In this document: in pieces, positions 23,036 through 33,892 of the stretch
Position numbering within the stretch: position 1 is the stretch's first letter
Layout of the letters: the number at the start of each line of letters is the position of its first letter
Assembly (NCBI RefSeq): GCF_018143015.1
Contig: NC_054746.1
Coordinates: 41,048,201 to 41,112,200 of the forward strand
DNA: 64,000 nucleotides
Direction: 5' to 3'
Source: Lytechinus variegatus
Lineage: Eukaryota; Echinodermata; Echinoidea; Temnopleuroida; Toxopneustidae
Program-made: the position numbers and the translations under genes
The notes under the pieces: generated by a model
The model's input: only the letters and a program-made list of their open reading frames with translations
What the model was told of the DNA's origin: nothing
Databases searched by the model: none

Positions 23036-25777
23036 CCATGGGCGGAAATCCCAGGGGGACAGGGTGAGGGGGGGGGGGGCGTGTCCAGGCTGGGCGTGTC
23101 CCCCCTACTCAAAATATTAGGGGGACACAATATCAAATGTCCCCCCCTACTATTTGTACATGTATAACATAAGCTCATCCAGGGGGATCTATTGGCGGAG
23201 CAAAAATAGGAAAAAAGGAAAGAAAGAAAAAAAAGGAAAAGAGAGGAAACAAATAAAATGAGGAAGACGAGTGACTAATAAAAAAAAAATAAAATGAGGG
23301 GAAGACTTGGAAAATAAAAATAATTTTTCATGCCTCTATGAAAGTTTCGCTCACGCTCTGCGCTCGCACTGTTAGGTGGTTTACATAACTTGTTCAATAT
23401 TGAGCTTAAAATATCAAGTTTGGAAGTCAATATTCAAAACATATTTCACCTCAGAAATCAAACTTTCATTAGTTTGTGCTCTGTACAAATGTCAGTTTTA
23501 TGGTCTGAATATCAACATTATCTGCTCGCTCTACGTGCTCGCAAATTTTGATTTATCAGGTACTTATTATTTTCAAGTATGCCATATAGTTTTCAAAATA
23601 TCCCTTTTCAGGCCTGATTGTCAAAACGTATCAGCTTTATGAAACAATTTTTGCTCAGGGCCTACAGTGTATGTCTTTATTGTTCCTGGTGCTCGCATAG
23701 ACTGTTTAACGAGATATATAATCCTGCTGTACTAAAACCTCCCGTTTTCATATCAACATACTATACGCCAAATTCTAGTTATTATTATTACATGTAGTGA
23801 CATTTGCTTCATTTTCATGACTACTTAAAGTGATTGCCTTATTTAATATAAAACATTTCCTGTCCGTGCTAACGGTCGCATTAGTTGATTGGTGAGATGT
23901 CTGCTCTTCATGAATTCCTAAAATTAGTCCTTAAAATGTCAATCTTTTCTGATCTCAATATAAAAAAATTTCAGCTCGCGCGTCGCGCTCGCATCATTTG
24001 GTTAGTGAAAAACGGACGGTCTTAGTGAATTCCTGCAAACAAACCTTAGAATGCCCCTCTTCAGGTCTGAATTTTCTAAATTTTCAGCTCGCACTTCGCG
24101 CTAGAAGTATTTGATTAGTGAGATGCGTATGGTAATCATGATTATCATGTCTACAAAAAGTGCTAAATTTGTTTAGATAAAATTCTAACAAAATCAGCAA
24201 AGGATGGTATTAGCTGATTAGGCTGAGATATGTAGAGTCTTAAAGGATTTTCTAAAATATATTCCCTGTTTGGGGTCAATATATACAAAAATTTCAGCTC
24301 TTCTTCCCCCCCCCTTTTTTGCACCACCAACAGAGAGCCTGGCCCCCTCTGCCCCTTGGATCAGCCTATGCACTAATGCGAGCGTAAGCACCTACTGGAA
24401 ATGTTTTATATTAACACTTTTAAATGGGGCATTCACTGTAAGTGGTCATAAAAAACATATATCACTACATAAAACAATAATCACTCGAAGTGTTGACCTT
24501 TTGGTGTTGGTGTCAAGTCAATTTTTACACGATTATAACACCAAACATAAAATGAAGATGGTCCGGAAAAGTCACTCACTAGTTGTTGAGATGTCAATAA
24601 TGTGATCTGGATCAGTTTTACAAACTCCGGATAAGTTTTGGAGCAAGGGGAAGCAATCCTAATTTCAGCACCAACACCAATACTGGAATCACCCATTGAC
24701 TTGAGAACGAGATATTTTGGTACAACATGATTATATACATTAGTCAACAGACAATGCGAGCATCAGGAATGATGAACGCAAAGGCCCTAAACAAATAATG
24801 TCTCATAAAGTTGTGAAAAAATATTTCTTACTAAAATAATGATATACAATAATTTTTTCTCAACCCCTCACTACGTTTCTCTTTCTTTCTTTTTTTACAT
24901 TTTTTTTTTGGGGGGGCAGGCGATGGGGGGGGGGGGTAGTTACGCCACTGCTAAAGGCATTTTGGTTGCCAGGATTTTTTTATTATTGTTTGTTAGTGTT
25001 TTTATGACAAAAGCATTATGTAACAAGTTCCATGCAGGCTCTGGCCCTTTTCAGTGTTTTACGTCAAGCTCACAGTGCGTACGTTGGTGCGTGACGGCTG
25101 TGCGTATAGTTTATACGATCGATCTGCAACCTCCAGCTCAAAGCGATTACGTAATCATTTCATTGTAACAATTGTCATCAGTTTCTTTGAAGAGAGATTC
25201 TTTTCAGCATTTTGAGATTGAGGGCAATAAGGAGTGTTCGCAACGCGATGCAGAGCGAATAGAAGAATTTAAGTGAATGCATTGAAAAAAAAGTGAATGG
25301 ATGGATGAATTCATTTAAACATCATTGGCATTTGCCAATATTCTTGTTTGATACATAAATAGAAAGTAGTGTAAAAGGAATAAACGATTTGTGGAACATT
25401 AGAAATAAACTAAAATAACAGTATTTAATTACACCTAAAGTCTACTTTCAGTAAATATTTCATGGCATGCATAATAGAACAGAGGGATAAGCATGCAGGA
25501 TAGAAAGAATGAGAGATAAAAAGAGAATGTGTGTAAAGCGAGAGAGAGAGAGAGGGAGAGAAGTATTAACTCCATGCTCTTTCCATCATTCAATGAGCAC
25601 AGTACTGGTTGTAAAAGACATTAGTCGATTGAAAATATGCACTGGAAAATATAAATATATGAACTTTAATTAACGCCCTCAAATTATACCACCTGGGATA
25701 ATTACCGAGTCGAGAGACAACTTACATTATTTTCAAGTTCATATTAGCTTTCTCAATTGAATAAATTCATCAAAATA

Positions 25778-26182
25778 TCAGACCCGGCTGAGATTGAGCA
25801 ACAATTCAAAATGCAAACCACTTGCTGGGATGTCTATGTAAATAATAATTATCATAATAATTATTGAACCGCAACAGCAGTTTCGTTTTGGAGCTGATGA
25901 AAAAATTGCAAACGTGTCCTTTTCCAGAATCCATGCAGGACGAAACTGCTGGCTTGATTCACCAATTTTCGACAAAAGACTTTTTAGTTTCACGGTGTAA
26001 TGAATTCGGTCATTTTCCAATATACTTTCTATTATGTTCTCGAAAGCGTTCTGCGTATTCCCTCGAAAATCACGAATGAAAGACGTGATCAGTCGAGACG
26101 AGTGCTTTCCAATTTTTCGGGCGGTCACCAGTCCAAAACCACAGGACAAAAACATCACCTCCGGTGATGCTGCGTAGGCCAA
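25778..26182 (-). CDS. Unrecognised 134-residue open frame (unit 1 copy)
   Basis: I do not recognise this protein. The first ~100 residues look protein-like (mixed helix-forming sequence starting MAYAASPEVMFLSCGFGL, with a Cys cluster RNCCCGS near residue 100). The rest, after an Ile-rich low-complexity run, looks random. It would be transcribed away from the XK-like promoter, with a start codon about 230 bp from that TATA box. It could be a first exon, an old gene remnant or chance. An identical copy lies at 28995-29399. Confidence 0.25.
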   Translation of the reverse strand: MAYAASPEVMFLSCGFGLVTARKIGKHSSRLITSFIRDFRGNTQNAFENIIESILENDRIHYTVKLKSLLSKIGESSQQFRPAWILEKDTFAIFSSAPKRNCCCGSIIIMIIIIYIDIPASGLHFELLLNLSRV

Positions 26183-26366
26183 TTTGGCGGGAAATGGTGG
26201 AGTAAATCACGAGTTCAATACGATTACGTAATCACTTTGAAATATCTATTGTAAGTTTGACAAAAATGAGAGCTCATTAATTCTTGCGTCGGATTGTATC
26301 GCGCATGTGTGAGGACAACTCCCTTCGTGCTTGCTGATCTGCATCAGTAGTTTGCACGCTCTTCGC

Positions 26367-26421
26367 GATTGGTTGATAAATTCGCGGAAACGGACTGGAG
26401 TTCGTTCCACATGGTATAAAA
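26367..26421 (+). promoter_or_regulatory. Orphan duplicate of the XK-like promoter
   Basis: An inverted CCAAT (ATTGG) and a TATAAAA at 26415-26421 are identical to those before the XK-like gene. No coding sequence follows; the duplication border comes first. Transcripts starting here would run into unit 2. Confidence 0.45.
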
Positions 26422-28994
26422 ACCAAGTTACAGGAAAGCTGCATGGTCTAACCAAAAGCTGAGTAAAAAGACTACGCTGTCCAGACGAGTGATCAATACG
26501 TGCTCCTGCAATATCTGTATTTCATTTCGCTTATAAACTTGCCTGAAGAGATTCCGAAATAGAGCCGCGGAGAGGGTGAATTCACTATAATCATCTTGTG
26601 CACTTATACGCGACTTCCATATTACCTAAAAACTTAGTCCCAGGGGGACAGGGTGAGGGGGGGGGGGGCGTGTCCAGGCTGGGCGTGTCCCCCCTACTCA
26701 AAATATTAGGGGGACACAATATCAAATGTCCCCCCCTACTATTTGTACATGTATAACATAAGCTCATCCAGGGGGATCTATTGGCGGAGCAAAAATAGGA
26801 AAAAAGGAAAGAAAGAAAAAAAAGGAAAAGAGAGGAAACAAATAAAATGAGGAAGACGAGTGACTAATAAAAAAAAAATAAAATGAGGGGAAGACTTGGA
26901 AAATAAAAATAATTTTTCATGCCTCTATGAAAGTTTCGCTCACGCTCTGCGCTCGCACTGTTAGGTGGTTTACATAACTTGTTCAATATTGAGCTTAAAA
27001 TATCAAGTTTGGAAGTCAATATTCAAAACATATTTCACCTCAGAAATCAAACTTTCATTAGTTTGTGCTCTGTACAAATGTCAGTTTTATGGTCTGAATA
27101 TCAACATTATCTGCTCGCTCTACGTGCTCGCAAATTTTGATTTATCAGGTACTTATTATTTTCAAGTATGCCATATAGTTTTCAAAATATCCCTTTTCAG
27201 GCCTGATTGTCAAAACGTATCAGCTTTATGAAACAATTTTTGCTCAGGGCCTACAGTGTATGTCTTTATTGTTCCTGGTGCTCGCATAGACTGTTTAACG
27301 AGATATATAATCCTGCTGTACTAAAACCTCCCGTTTTCATATCAACATACTATACGCCAAATTCTAGTTATTATTATTACATGTAGTGACATTTGCTTCA
27401 TTTTCATGACTACTTAAAGTGATTGCCTTATTTAATATAAAACATTTCCTGTCCGTGCTAACGGTCGCATTAGTTGATTGGTGAGATGTCTGCTCTTCAT
27501 GAATTCCTAAAATTAGTCCTTAAAATGTCAATCTTTTCTGATCTCAATATAAAAAAATTTCAGCTCGCGCGTCGCGCTCGCATCATTTGGTTAGTGAAAA
27601 ACGGACGGTCTTAGTGAATTCCTGCAAACAAACCTTAGAATGCCCCTCTTCAGGTCTGAATTTTCTAAATTTTCAGCTCGCACTTCGCGCTAGAAGTATT
27701 TGATTAGTGAGATGCGTATGGTAATCATGATTATCATGTCTACAAAAAGTGCTAAATTTGTTTAGATAAAATTCTAACAAAATCAGCAAAGGATGGTATT
27801 AGCTGATTAGGCTGAGATATGTAGAGTCTTAAAGGATTTTCTAAAATATATTCCCTGTTTGGGGTCAATATATACAAAAATTTCAGCTCTTCTTCCCCCC
27901 CCCCCTTTTTTGCACCACCAACAGAGAGCCTGGCCCCCTCTGCCCCTTGGATCAGCCTATGCACTAATGCGAGCGTAAGCACCTACTGGAAATGTTTTAT
28001 ATTAACACTTTTAAATGGGGCATTCACTGTAAGTGGTCATAAAAAACATATATCACTACATAAAACAATAATCACTCGAAGTGTTGACCTTTTGGTGTTG
28101 GTGTCAAGTCAATTTTTACACGATTATAACACCAAACATAAAATGGGGGGGGGTAGTTACGCCACTGCTAAAGGCATTTTGGTTGCCAGGATTTTTTTAT
28201 TATTGTTTGTTAGTGTTTTTATGACAAAAGCATTATGTAACAAGTTCCATGCAGGCTCTGGCCCTTTTCAGTGTTTTACGTCAAGCTCACAGTGCGTACG
28301 TTGGTGCGTGACGGCTGTGCGTATAGTTTATACGATCGATCTGCAACCTCCAGCTCAAAGCGATTACGTAATCATTTCATTGTAACAATTGTCATCAGTT
28401 TCTTTGAAGAGAGATTCTTTTCAGCATTTTGAGATTGAGGGCAATAAGGAGTGTTCGCAACGCGATGCAGAGCGAATAGAAGAATTTAAGTGAATGCATT
28501 GAAAAAAAAGTGAATGGATGGATGAATTCATTTAAACATCATTGGCATTTGCCAATATTCTTGTTTGATACATAAATAGAAAGTAGTGTAAAAGGAATAA
28601 ACGATTTGTGGAACATTAGAAATAAACTAAAATAACAGTATTTAATTACACCTAAAGTCTACTTTCAGTAAATATTTCATGGCATGCATAATAGAACAGA
28701 GGGATAAGCATGCAGGATAGAAAGAATGAGAGATAAAAAGAGAATGTGTGTAAAGCGAGAGAGAGAGAGAGGGAGAGAAGTATTAACTCCATGCTCTTTC
28801 CATCATTCAATGAGCACAGTACTGGTTGTAAAAGACATTAGTCGATTGAAAATATGCACTGGAAAATATAAATATATGAACTTTAATTAACGCCCTCAAA
28901 TTATACCACCTGGGATAATTACCGAGTCGAGAGACAACTTACATTATTTTCAAGTTCATATTAGCTTTCTCAATTGAATAAATTCATCAAAATA

Positions 28995-29399
28995 TCAGAC
29001 CCGGCTGAGATTGAGCAACAATTCAAAATGCAAACCACTTGCTGGGATGTCTATGTAAATAATAATTATCATAATAATTATTGAACCGCAACAGCAGTTT
29101 CGTTTTGGAGCTGATGAAAAAATTGCAAACGTGTCCTTTTCCAGAATCCATGCAGGACGAAACTGCTGGCTTGATTCACCAATTTTCGACAAAAGACTTT
29201 TTAGTTTCACGGTGTAATGAATTCGGTCATTTTCCAATATACTTTCTATTATGTTCTCGAAAGCGTTCTGCGTATTCCCTCGAAAATCACGAATGAAAGA
29301 CGTGATCAGTCGAGACGAGTGCTTTCCAATTTTTCGGGCGGTCACCAGTCCAAAACCACAGGACAAAAACATCACCTCCGGTGATGCTGCGTAGGCCAA
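28995..29399 (-). CDS. Unrecognised 134-residue open frame (unit 2 copy)
   Basis: The encoded peptide is identical to that at 25778-26182, as expected from the recent duplication, so its conservation is not independent evidence of function. It lies head-to-head with the XK-like gene and could share a bidirectional promoter region of about 230 bp. Confidence 0.25.
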   Translation of the reverse strand: MAYAASPEVMFLSCGFGLVTARKIGKHSSRLITSFIRDFRGNTQNAFENIIESILENDRIHYTVKLKSLLSKIGESSQQFRPAWILEKDTFAIFSSAPKRNCCCGSIIIMIIIIYIDIPASGLHFELLLNLSRV

Positions 29400-29583
29400 T
29401 TTGGCGGGAAATGGTGGAGTAAATCACGAGTTCAATACGATTACGTAATCACTTTGAAATATCTATTGTAAGTTTGACAAAAATGAGAGCTCATTAATTC
29501 TTGCGTCGGATCGTATCGCGCATGTGTGAGGACAACTCCCTTCGTGCTTGCTGATCTGCATCAGTAGTTTGCACGCTCTTCGC

Positions 29584-29638
29584 GATTGGTTGATAAATTC
29601 GCGGAAACGGACTGGAGTTCGTTCCACATGGTATAAAA
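29584..29638 (+). promoter_or_regulatory. Core promoter of the XK-like gene: inverted CCAAT and TATA box
   Basis: GATTGGTTGAT at 29583-29593 carries an inverted CCAAT box, and TATAAAA lies at 29632-29638, about 48 bp apart, the usual arrangement. A start near 29665 would give a 5' leader of about 235 nt before the strong-context ATG. Confidence 0.5.
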
Positions 29639-29879
29639 ACCAAGTTACAGGAAAGCTGCATGGTCTAACCAAAAGCTGAGTAAAAAGACTACGCTGTCCA
29701 GACGAGTGATCAATACGTGCTCCTGCAATATCTGTATTTCATTTCGCTTATAAACTTGCCTGAAGAGATTCCGAAATAGAGCCGCGGAGAGGGTGAATTC
29801 ACTATAATCATCTTGTGCACTTATACGCGACTTCCATATTACCTAAAAACTTAGTCAAGTTTTGAAGGGGATCCGTTGT

Positions 29880-29912
29880 ATGATTGTATATGACCGCCAT
29901 GGCCCAGGGTGA
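29880..29912 (+). CDS. Upstream ORF overlapping the XK-like start codon
   Basis: ATG at 29880 opens a 10-codon frame ending TGA at 29910-29912, in a different frame from the main ORF and overlapping its first codons. Such an arrangement often lowers translation of the main frame. The context of this ATG is weak. Function is inferred only. Confidence 0.35.
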   Translation: MIVYDRHGPG

Positions 29913-30915
29913 ATCTACCAAGGTTCCGGAAGGTAAAGATGGGAAAAATGCAGGATGTTGCAAATGTTGTCAGAAATGTTGCAACTCGTGCAAAAAATGT
30001 TGTTCGCCTTTTATATCGTGTTGCAAGTCTTGTTCCAATTGCATCTCACCAATAATAACGGCAATAACTGATTTCATGAGGATTTATACGCAATGGTCAA
30101 TCGTCGTTGATATCATTACTGACATTCTACTGATCGATCGATATTTCAGAGATGACACAATTCCGAATTACTTTGCGTGGATACTGATAGCTGTTCTGAT
30201 TCTATCGTTCCGATTCCAGGCAATGTGGATAGCGGCGTTATATTTTGACCGGACTACTTCAGATGAAGGAATTTTCGGTAAAATCACCGTTTTGCAAACT
30301 CTTGTGTCGTACATTCCACTGATAGGCTGCACTCTTGCATCCCTCACGAATCAAACCGCCTCTCCCTCAGATGGCGTCAATCCCATGGCAGTCTTGGCCA
30401 TGGTCCTGATTGATTGTGTTTCTTCTATTTTTTTCTTTATCGGGCCCATATTGGTGCTCGTGTTGGCGTGTCACAGCTGGGTGCTTTGGATAAGGTACTT
30501 ATTCTGTCGCGGTAAGAACCCAAAAGAGATGGTGACTATTGAGCATCGTACCTCATTGCTTGAATACAGGAGAATGTCGATAACGGACATGGCCAAATTC
30601 ATAAGCACTTGGGAATCCCTTCTGGAAGCTGCCCCACAAACGATCATTAATACGTATGTCACATACACATATGTGAAGGATCTTAAAGTCCTGTTGCAGT
30701 CGGATAATTTGATCATTTTGATTAAACTCGTATATTCTGGTCTGAATCTGCTGATAAAAATCATTAAACTGCTGATTAAAGTCATCAAGATGTTGATAAA
30801 AGGAGGACAGGTAACGGGTGTAATATATTCCCCGACGAATGACGAAGTTAGCTTTATGTACAGGAAGCCATTGAAAGAATCATCATCCCCTGATGAAAGG
30901 GAGAGCGCCCTCTAG
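29899..30915 (+). CDS. XK-related-like multipass membrane protein with Cys-rich N-terminus
   Basis: A 338-residue intronless frame. The start at 29899 was chosen for its strong context (CCGCCATGG); an in-frame ATG at 29890 is weaker. Residues 20-48 hold 13 cysteines in CC-x-CC spacing, which could be lipidated or bind metal. Hydrophobic segments lie at about 64-80, 92-116, 129-149 and 163-190. The signature ESLLEAAPQTIINTY (239-253) resembles the E-x-x-PQ motif of the XK/XKR family, whose vertebrate members include phospholipid scramblases at the plasma membrane. The pattern DIITD near 71-75 also fits the first membrane helix of that family. Residues 286-301 repeat Leu/Ile-Ile-Lys as a cationic amphipathic helix, unusual for the family. 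Family membership is likely by motif; scramblase activity is not shown. It lies directly after the tandem duplication. Confidence 0.75.
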   Translation: MAQGESTKVPEGKDGKNAGCCKCCQKCCNSCKKCCSPFISCCKSCSNCISPIITAITDFMRIYTQWSIVVDIITDILLIDRYFRDDTIPNYFAWILIAVLILSFRFQAMWIAALYFDRTTSDEGIFGKITVLQTLVSYIPLIGCTLASLTNQTASPSDGVNPMAVLAMVLIDCVSSIFFFIGPILVLVLACHSWVLWIRYLFCRGKNPKEMVTIEHRTSLLEYRRMSITDMAKFISTWESLLEAAPQTIINTYVTYTYVKDLKVLLQSDNLIILIKLVYSGLNLLIKIIKLLIKVIKMLIKGGQVTGVIYSPTNDEVSFMYRKPLKESSSPDERESAL

Positions 30916-31740
30916 CTCTACACAAGAATGTGAAACGTCTACCCGATCGAGGTATACAAAATAAGCTTATTTCATTATTCCAAAGATGCACAACAATGGG
31001 GGAGGTATAACTAATCGTAATGATTGCACTTCGATATTTGACAGGGCAGACTAGTCTAAGTTTATAAATCTGAAAGACCTAGAGGATATAATCCACATAG
31101 ATTGAAGAGCGCCAACACCGACCAACCAACCTTTAGATTACATTTCCGAATGGAAGAGGCATTGGTAGACCCTGTTGCGCCGTGACTGAATTGTATTTTC
31201 TACCAATAGACGATTCGCGCTACTCACGGACTGATGAAAAGTATATATCAATCGGCAAGAATATTATGTACCCACACCCCGCCAAAAATTTAAATGTTAT
31301 GTATGCATATGGGGAAAATGAGATGTCAGTTTGGGTTCAGTAAAATCACGTTTAACTTCGCCTGGGCCTGCTGTTCATAGAACATTCTACTGGTTTGTAC
31401 AGTAATCAAATAAAAAACAGTGCTAGGTTTAGACAACGATATGGTAATTAATTATGCACTAACTTTGATACATATATATATACGATTTTCGTGTTCTTGA
31501 TAATGTTTTGAAATAAATCCTTTTACTACCATTGTACATACGCTTGATGTAAAAATTTATAACTGCTTTTTTGCCAATTATTGCTAACATTACTTCCGAG
31601 ATATTATAGTATGATTTTTACCATCTTAATGATTTTACCATTGAATTCAAGAAATCATAACATGACTGTGATCTAAAGTCCAGTACGTAATCGATTTGTG
31701 CTGATTTTTTTTCTTTCGAATTGAACATTATCTTATTGTA
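30916..31740. other. 3' flank of the XK-like gene
   Basis: Non-coding AT-rich DNA. It holds the likely 3' UTR with AATAAA at 31409-31414 and another at 31512-31517. No other feature is recognised. Confidence 0.5.
31409..31414 (+). promoter_or_regulatory. Candidate poly(A) signal of the XK-like gene
   Basis: AATAAA 494 bp after the stop. A second at 31512-31517 could be used instead. Confidence 0.4.
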
Positions 31741-31742
31741 CA

Positions 31743-32060
31743 ATATTGACTGGCCTTGAGGGGAACATCATTATTGCGTACAAAAAAATCATATTGGCCC
31801 AAGCCTTTAGACGAGGGCAAAAGAATAGCCAGCCAATATTTCTAATGTCATCAAATCAGCCATGAAGAGTAAAAAATCATGAAAATGGAAATATTTTTTT
31901 CCAAGGATATAGTTGTACTTTGTCATGTTTGCTGGTATATCAAGCTCTGCACTTATCATGATGCTCTTATTTATAAGGCCGCGTTCCTAGGGACGCATAT
32001 GCAGGCAGTGCCCTGTTCCAGTGTTTGCCTACGCATCCTCAAAAGCCCGGATGCGAGACT
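31743..32060. repeat. Dispersed repeat B, copy 1, starting with a short palindromic block
   Basis: The block 31743-31841 has inverted ends (AATATTGACTGGC and GCCAGCCAATATT). The following ~220 bp also match 33703-33890 (shared CTTTAGACGAGGGCAA, TTTGTCATGTT, CGCATCCTCAAA-like pieces), so the family extends past the palindrome. Confidence 0.6.
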
Positions 32061-32200
32061 GGTGCCCGTTTCATAATGGACTTGCAACTTTGCCATTATG
32101 GCCAACTACCATGGAAACCTTGATTATGATTGGCTGCTGAGTCCTGTTGCCATTAAGACAAAGTTACAACATTCGAAAGTCCTTTATGAGCCGGGCCCCA
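32061..32200. repeat. ~140-bp MITE with GGTGCCCGTTTCATAA-type ends
   Basis: The left end TGGTGCCCGTTTCATAATGG is matched by the inverse of TTTATGAGCCGGGCCCCA, and the pairing continues into AACTTTGCCATTA versus TTAAGACAAAGTT. No open frame. Confidence 0.65.
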
Positions 32201-32329
32201 GGGAAAATATATTTTGGGTCGTCTCTGCATGCAAAGTCAATACGCGCACAGAGACCGAACAAAATACAAATAATATACCGATCTCTTCTTCAGAAAATAG
32301 GGCAATACGGTTTGGAAATTACCAGCTCT

Positions 32330-32485
32330 GGGGCCCGTTGCAGAAAGAGTCGCAATCAATCACAACTCTAAAAATCATGCGCAACTTGATTTTCAACCAA
32401 GCAACAGCGCGCATTTGGGACTTACACTGATTTTTTTACTTGGGTTGAAACCGGTTGAAACGCAACTCTTTCTGCAACGGGCCCC
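32330..32485. repeat. 156-bp MITE with perfect 21-bp inverted ends
   Basis: GGGGCCCGTTGCAGAAAGAG begins the left end and is exactly inverted at 32465-32485. The inner part continues the pairing weakly (TCAACC/GGTTGA). Confidence 0.8.
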
Positions 32486-32941
32486 AGATGTCTGATAAGG
32501 GTGATAATGTATCATATTGTACCATATTATGTCAAAGTAACTTAGTGACGTATGTGTTTATTTCGACGTGTTTGATGTTTTATGGTGAAAGGGATTTTTA
32601 AAACTTTAGTGTTTTTTCCCCTGTAAAGGGATCGTATAACAGCTTACATGTAGATAGTTAAATTCAACGAACAAAATGCTGAAAATTCATCAACGAATAA
32701 GGAAGTTACTGAAATTCAAATTTTAGAAATAATTTGTGAAACTAGTTACATGCATGATGCCAGGTCTCACAATCCTTTTTATTATATTTAACCGTCAAAT
32801 TTTTATCCAGCTTCCAACAATGATTATCTTACACAGTAAATCAGCAATGAGACATATTTTTTACTTTATTTGGAGACCAAATTCAGGGACCCGCTTTATT
32901 AGGAGTTACAATAATTGTAACTTTGCCATTGTGGCAATCAT

Positions 32942-33345
32942 TTTCAGTGTTTTGTCTGATTTTATTCTGTTCAAATCGCTTCATTTTAACGTACGTTTGA
33001 CATGATTTATATTGTATGGTACCATGTTTTCTTATACGTATACTCTTTGAATTACAATATGCTTACAACTATAGCAGGTTTGTGCTTGTAAGTACATTGT
33101 GATCTAATGCAAAGTTAAGGTGATCCTCTTCTTTTATACTAATCCGATTTTGATGAAATTTTCAGTGTTTAGTCTGATTTTACTCTGTTCAAATCGCTTC
33201 ATTTTAATGGACGTTTGACATTATTTACATTGTAAGGCAACATGTTTTCTTATACGTATACTCTTTGAATTGCAATTTGCTATAGCAGGTTTGTGCTTTT
33301 AAGCACATTGTGATATAATGCAAAGTTAAGGTGATCCTCCTTTTC
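32942..33345 (+). repeat. Local tandem duplication of a ~200-bp segment
   Basis: Unit 1 (32942-33160) and unit 2 (33161-33345) share TTCAGTGTTT, CTGTTCAAATCGCTTCATTT, ATACGTATACTCTTTGAATT and GCAAAGTTAAGGTGATCCTC in the same order, with small deletions. No coding content. Confidence 0.8.
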
Positions 33346-33580
33346 TTTGCTCGTTAATGTCATTGAGGAGTCTACATCACTCATCTGTCTGATCAAATCA
33401 CATCATTCAGCCTAAAGTATCCCGTAAGTCTGTATTATATATGGTTGTACACTATACATTTTAACATATGCCGGATTCGTTTGGAATAAATCAAAGAAAA
33501 GCAAATGACGATTTTGAAAAGTTTTCGATTCATTTTTGGCACTTTTAGATGGAATTTCGGTATGCTGTAAACTAAAAACA

Positions 33581-33892
33581 ACATTGACTGGCCTTAAAGG
33601 GAACATCAAATATATTGCCAGCAAAAGAATCAGCATATTGGCCCGAGTCTTTAGACGAGGGCAATATATTTGATGTTTCCTGAAAAAAGAGCCAGTCAAT
33701 ATTTTTATTATCATCCAAATCAGATATCTAGAGCAAAAGTCATGATAATGGTGATATTTGTTTTAAGAATAGTGTTCAATTTTGTCATGTTAATATCAGG
33801 GTCTAGGCTCTGCAATTTACAAATCCGAGGATCATTTTGAAGCGTATCTCTTCATACGTATCCTCAAAGGCCCGGAGGTGAGACCAGGGAAA
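33581..33892. repeat. Dispersed repeat B, copy 2, ending at the LINE
   Basis: The palindromic block 33581-33702 has strong inverted repeats (GGAACATCAAATATATTGCC against GGCAATATATTTGATGTTTCC). The following 190 bp match copy 1 at 31841-32060 and stop where the LINE begins. Confidence 0.65.

Larger units (their letters stand above)
23050..26638 (+). repeat. Tandem segmental duplication, unit 1 (3.6 kb)
   Basis: This unit begins CCCAGGGGGACAGGG just after GGCGGAAAT and ends in AAACTTAGT. It repeats almost without change as unit 2 directly after. It contains transposon pieces, an older duplicated block and, at its right end, a copy of the XK-like gene's promoter without the gene. About 372 bp (roughly 24555-24926) are absent from unit 2. 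Confidence 0.9.
26639..29856 (+). repeat. Tandem segmental duplication, unit 2 (3.2 kb)
   Basis: It is nearly identical to unit 1, at an offset of 3589 bp at the left and 3217 bp after the internal deletion near 28145. One clear substitution is T26295 versus C29512, and C/G-run lengths differ. Its right border lies about 40 bp before the XK-like start codon, so this copy supplies the gene's immediate promoter. Confidence 0.9.

Noticed and set aside
23376..27231. Identical 88-residue frames as a conserved gene pair
   Set aside because: They lie in the recent tandem duplication within transposon-derived repeats; identity is due to recency.
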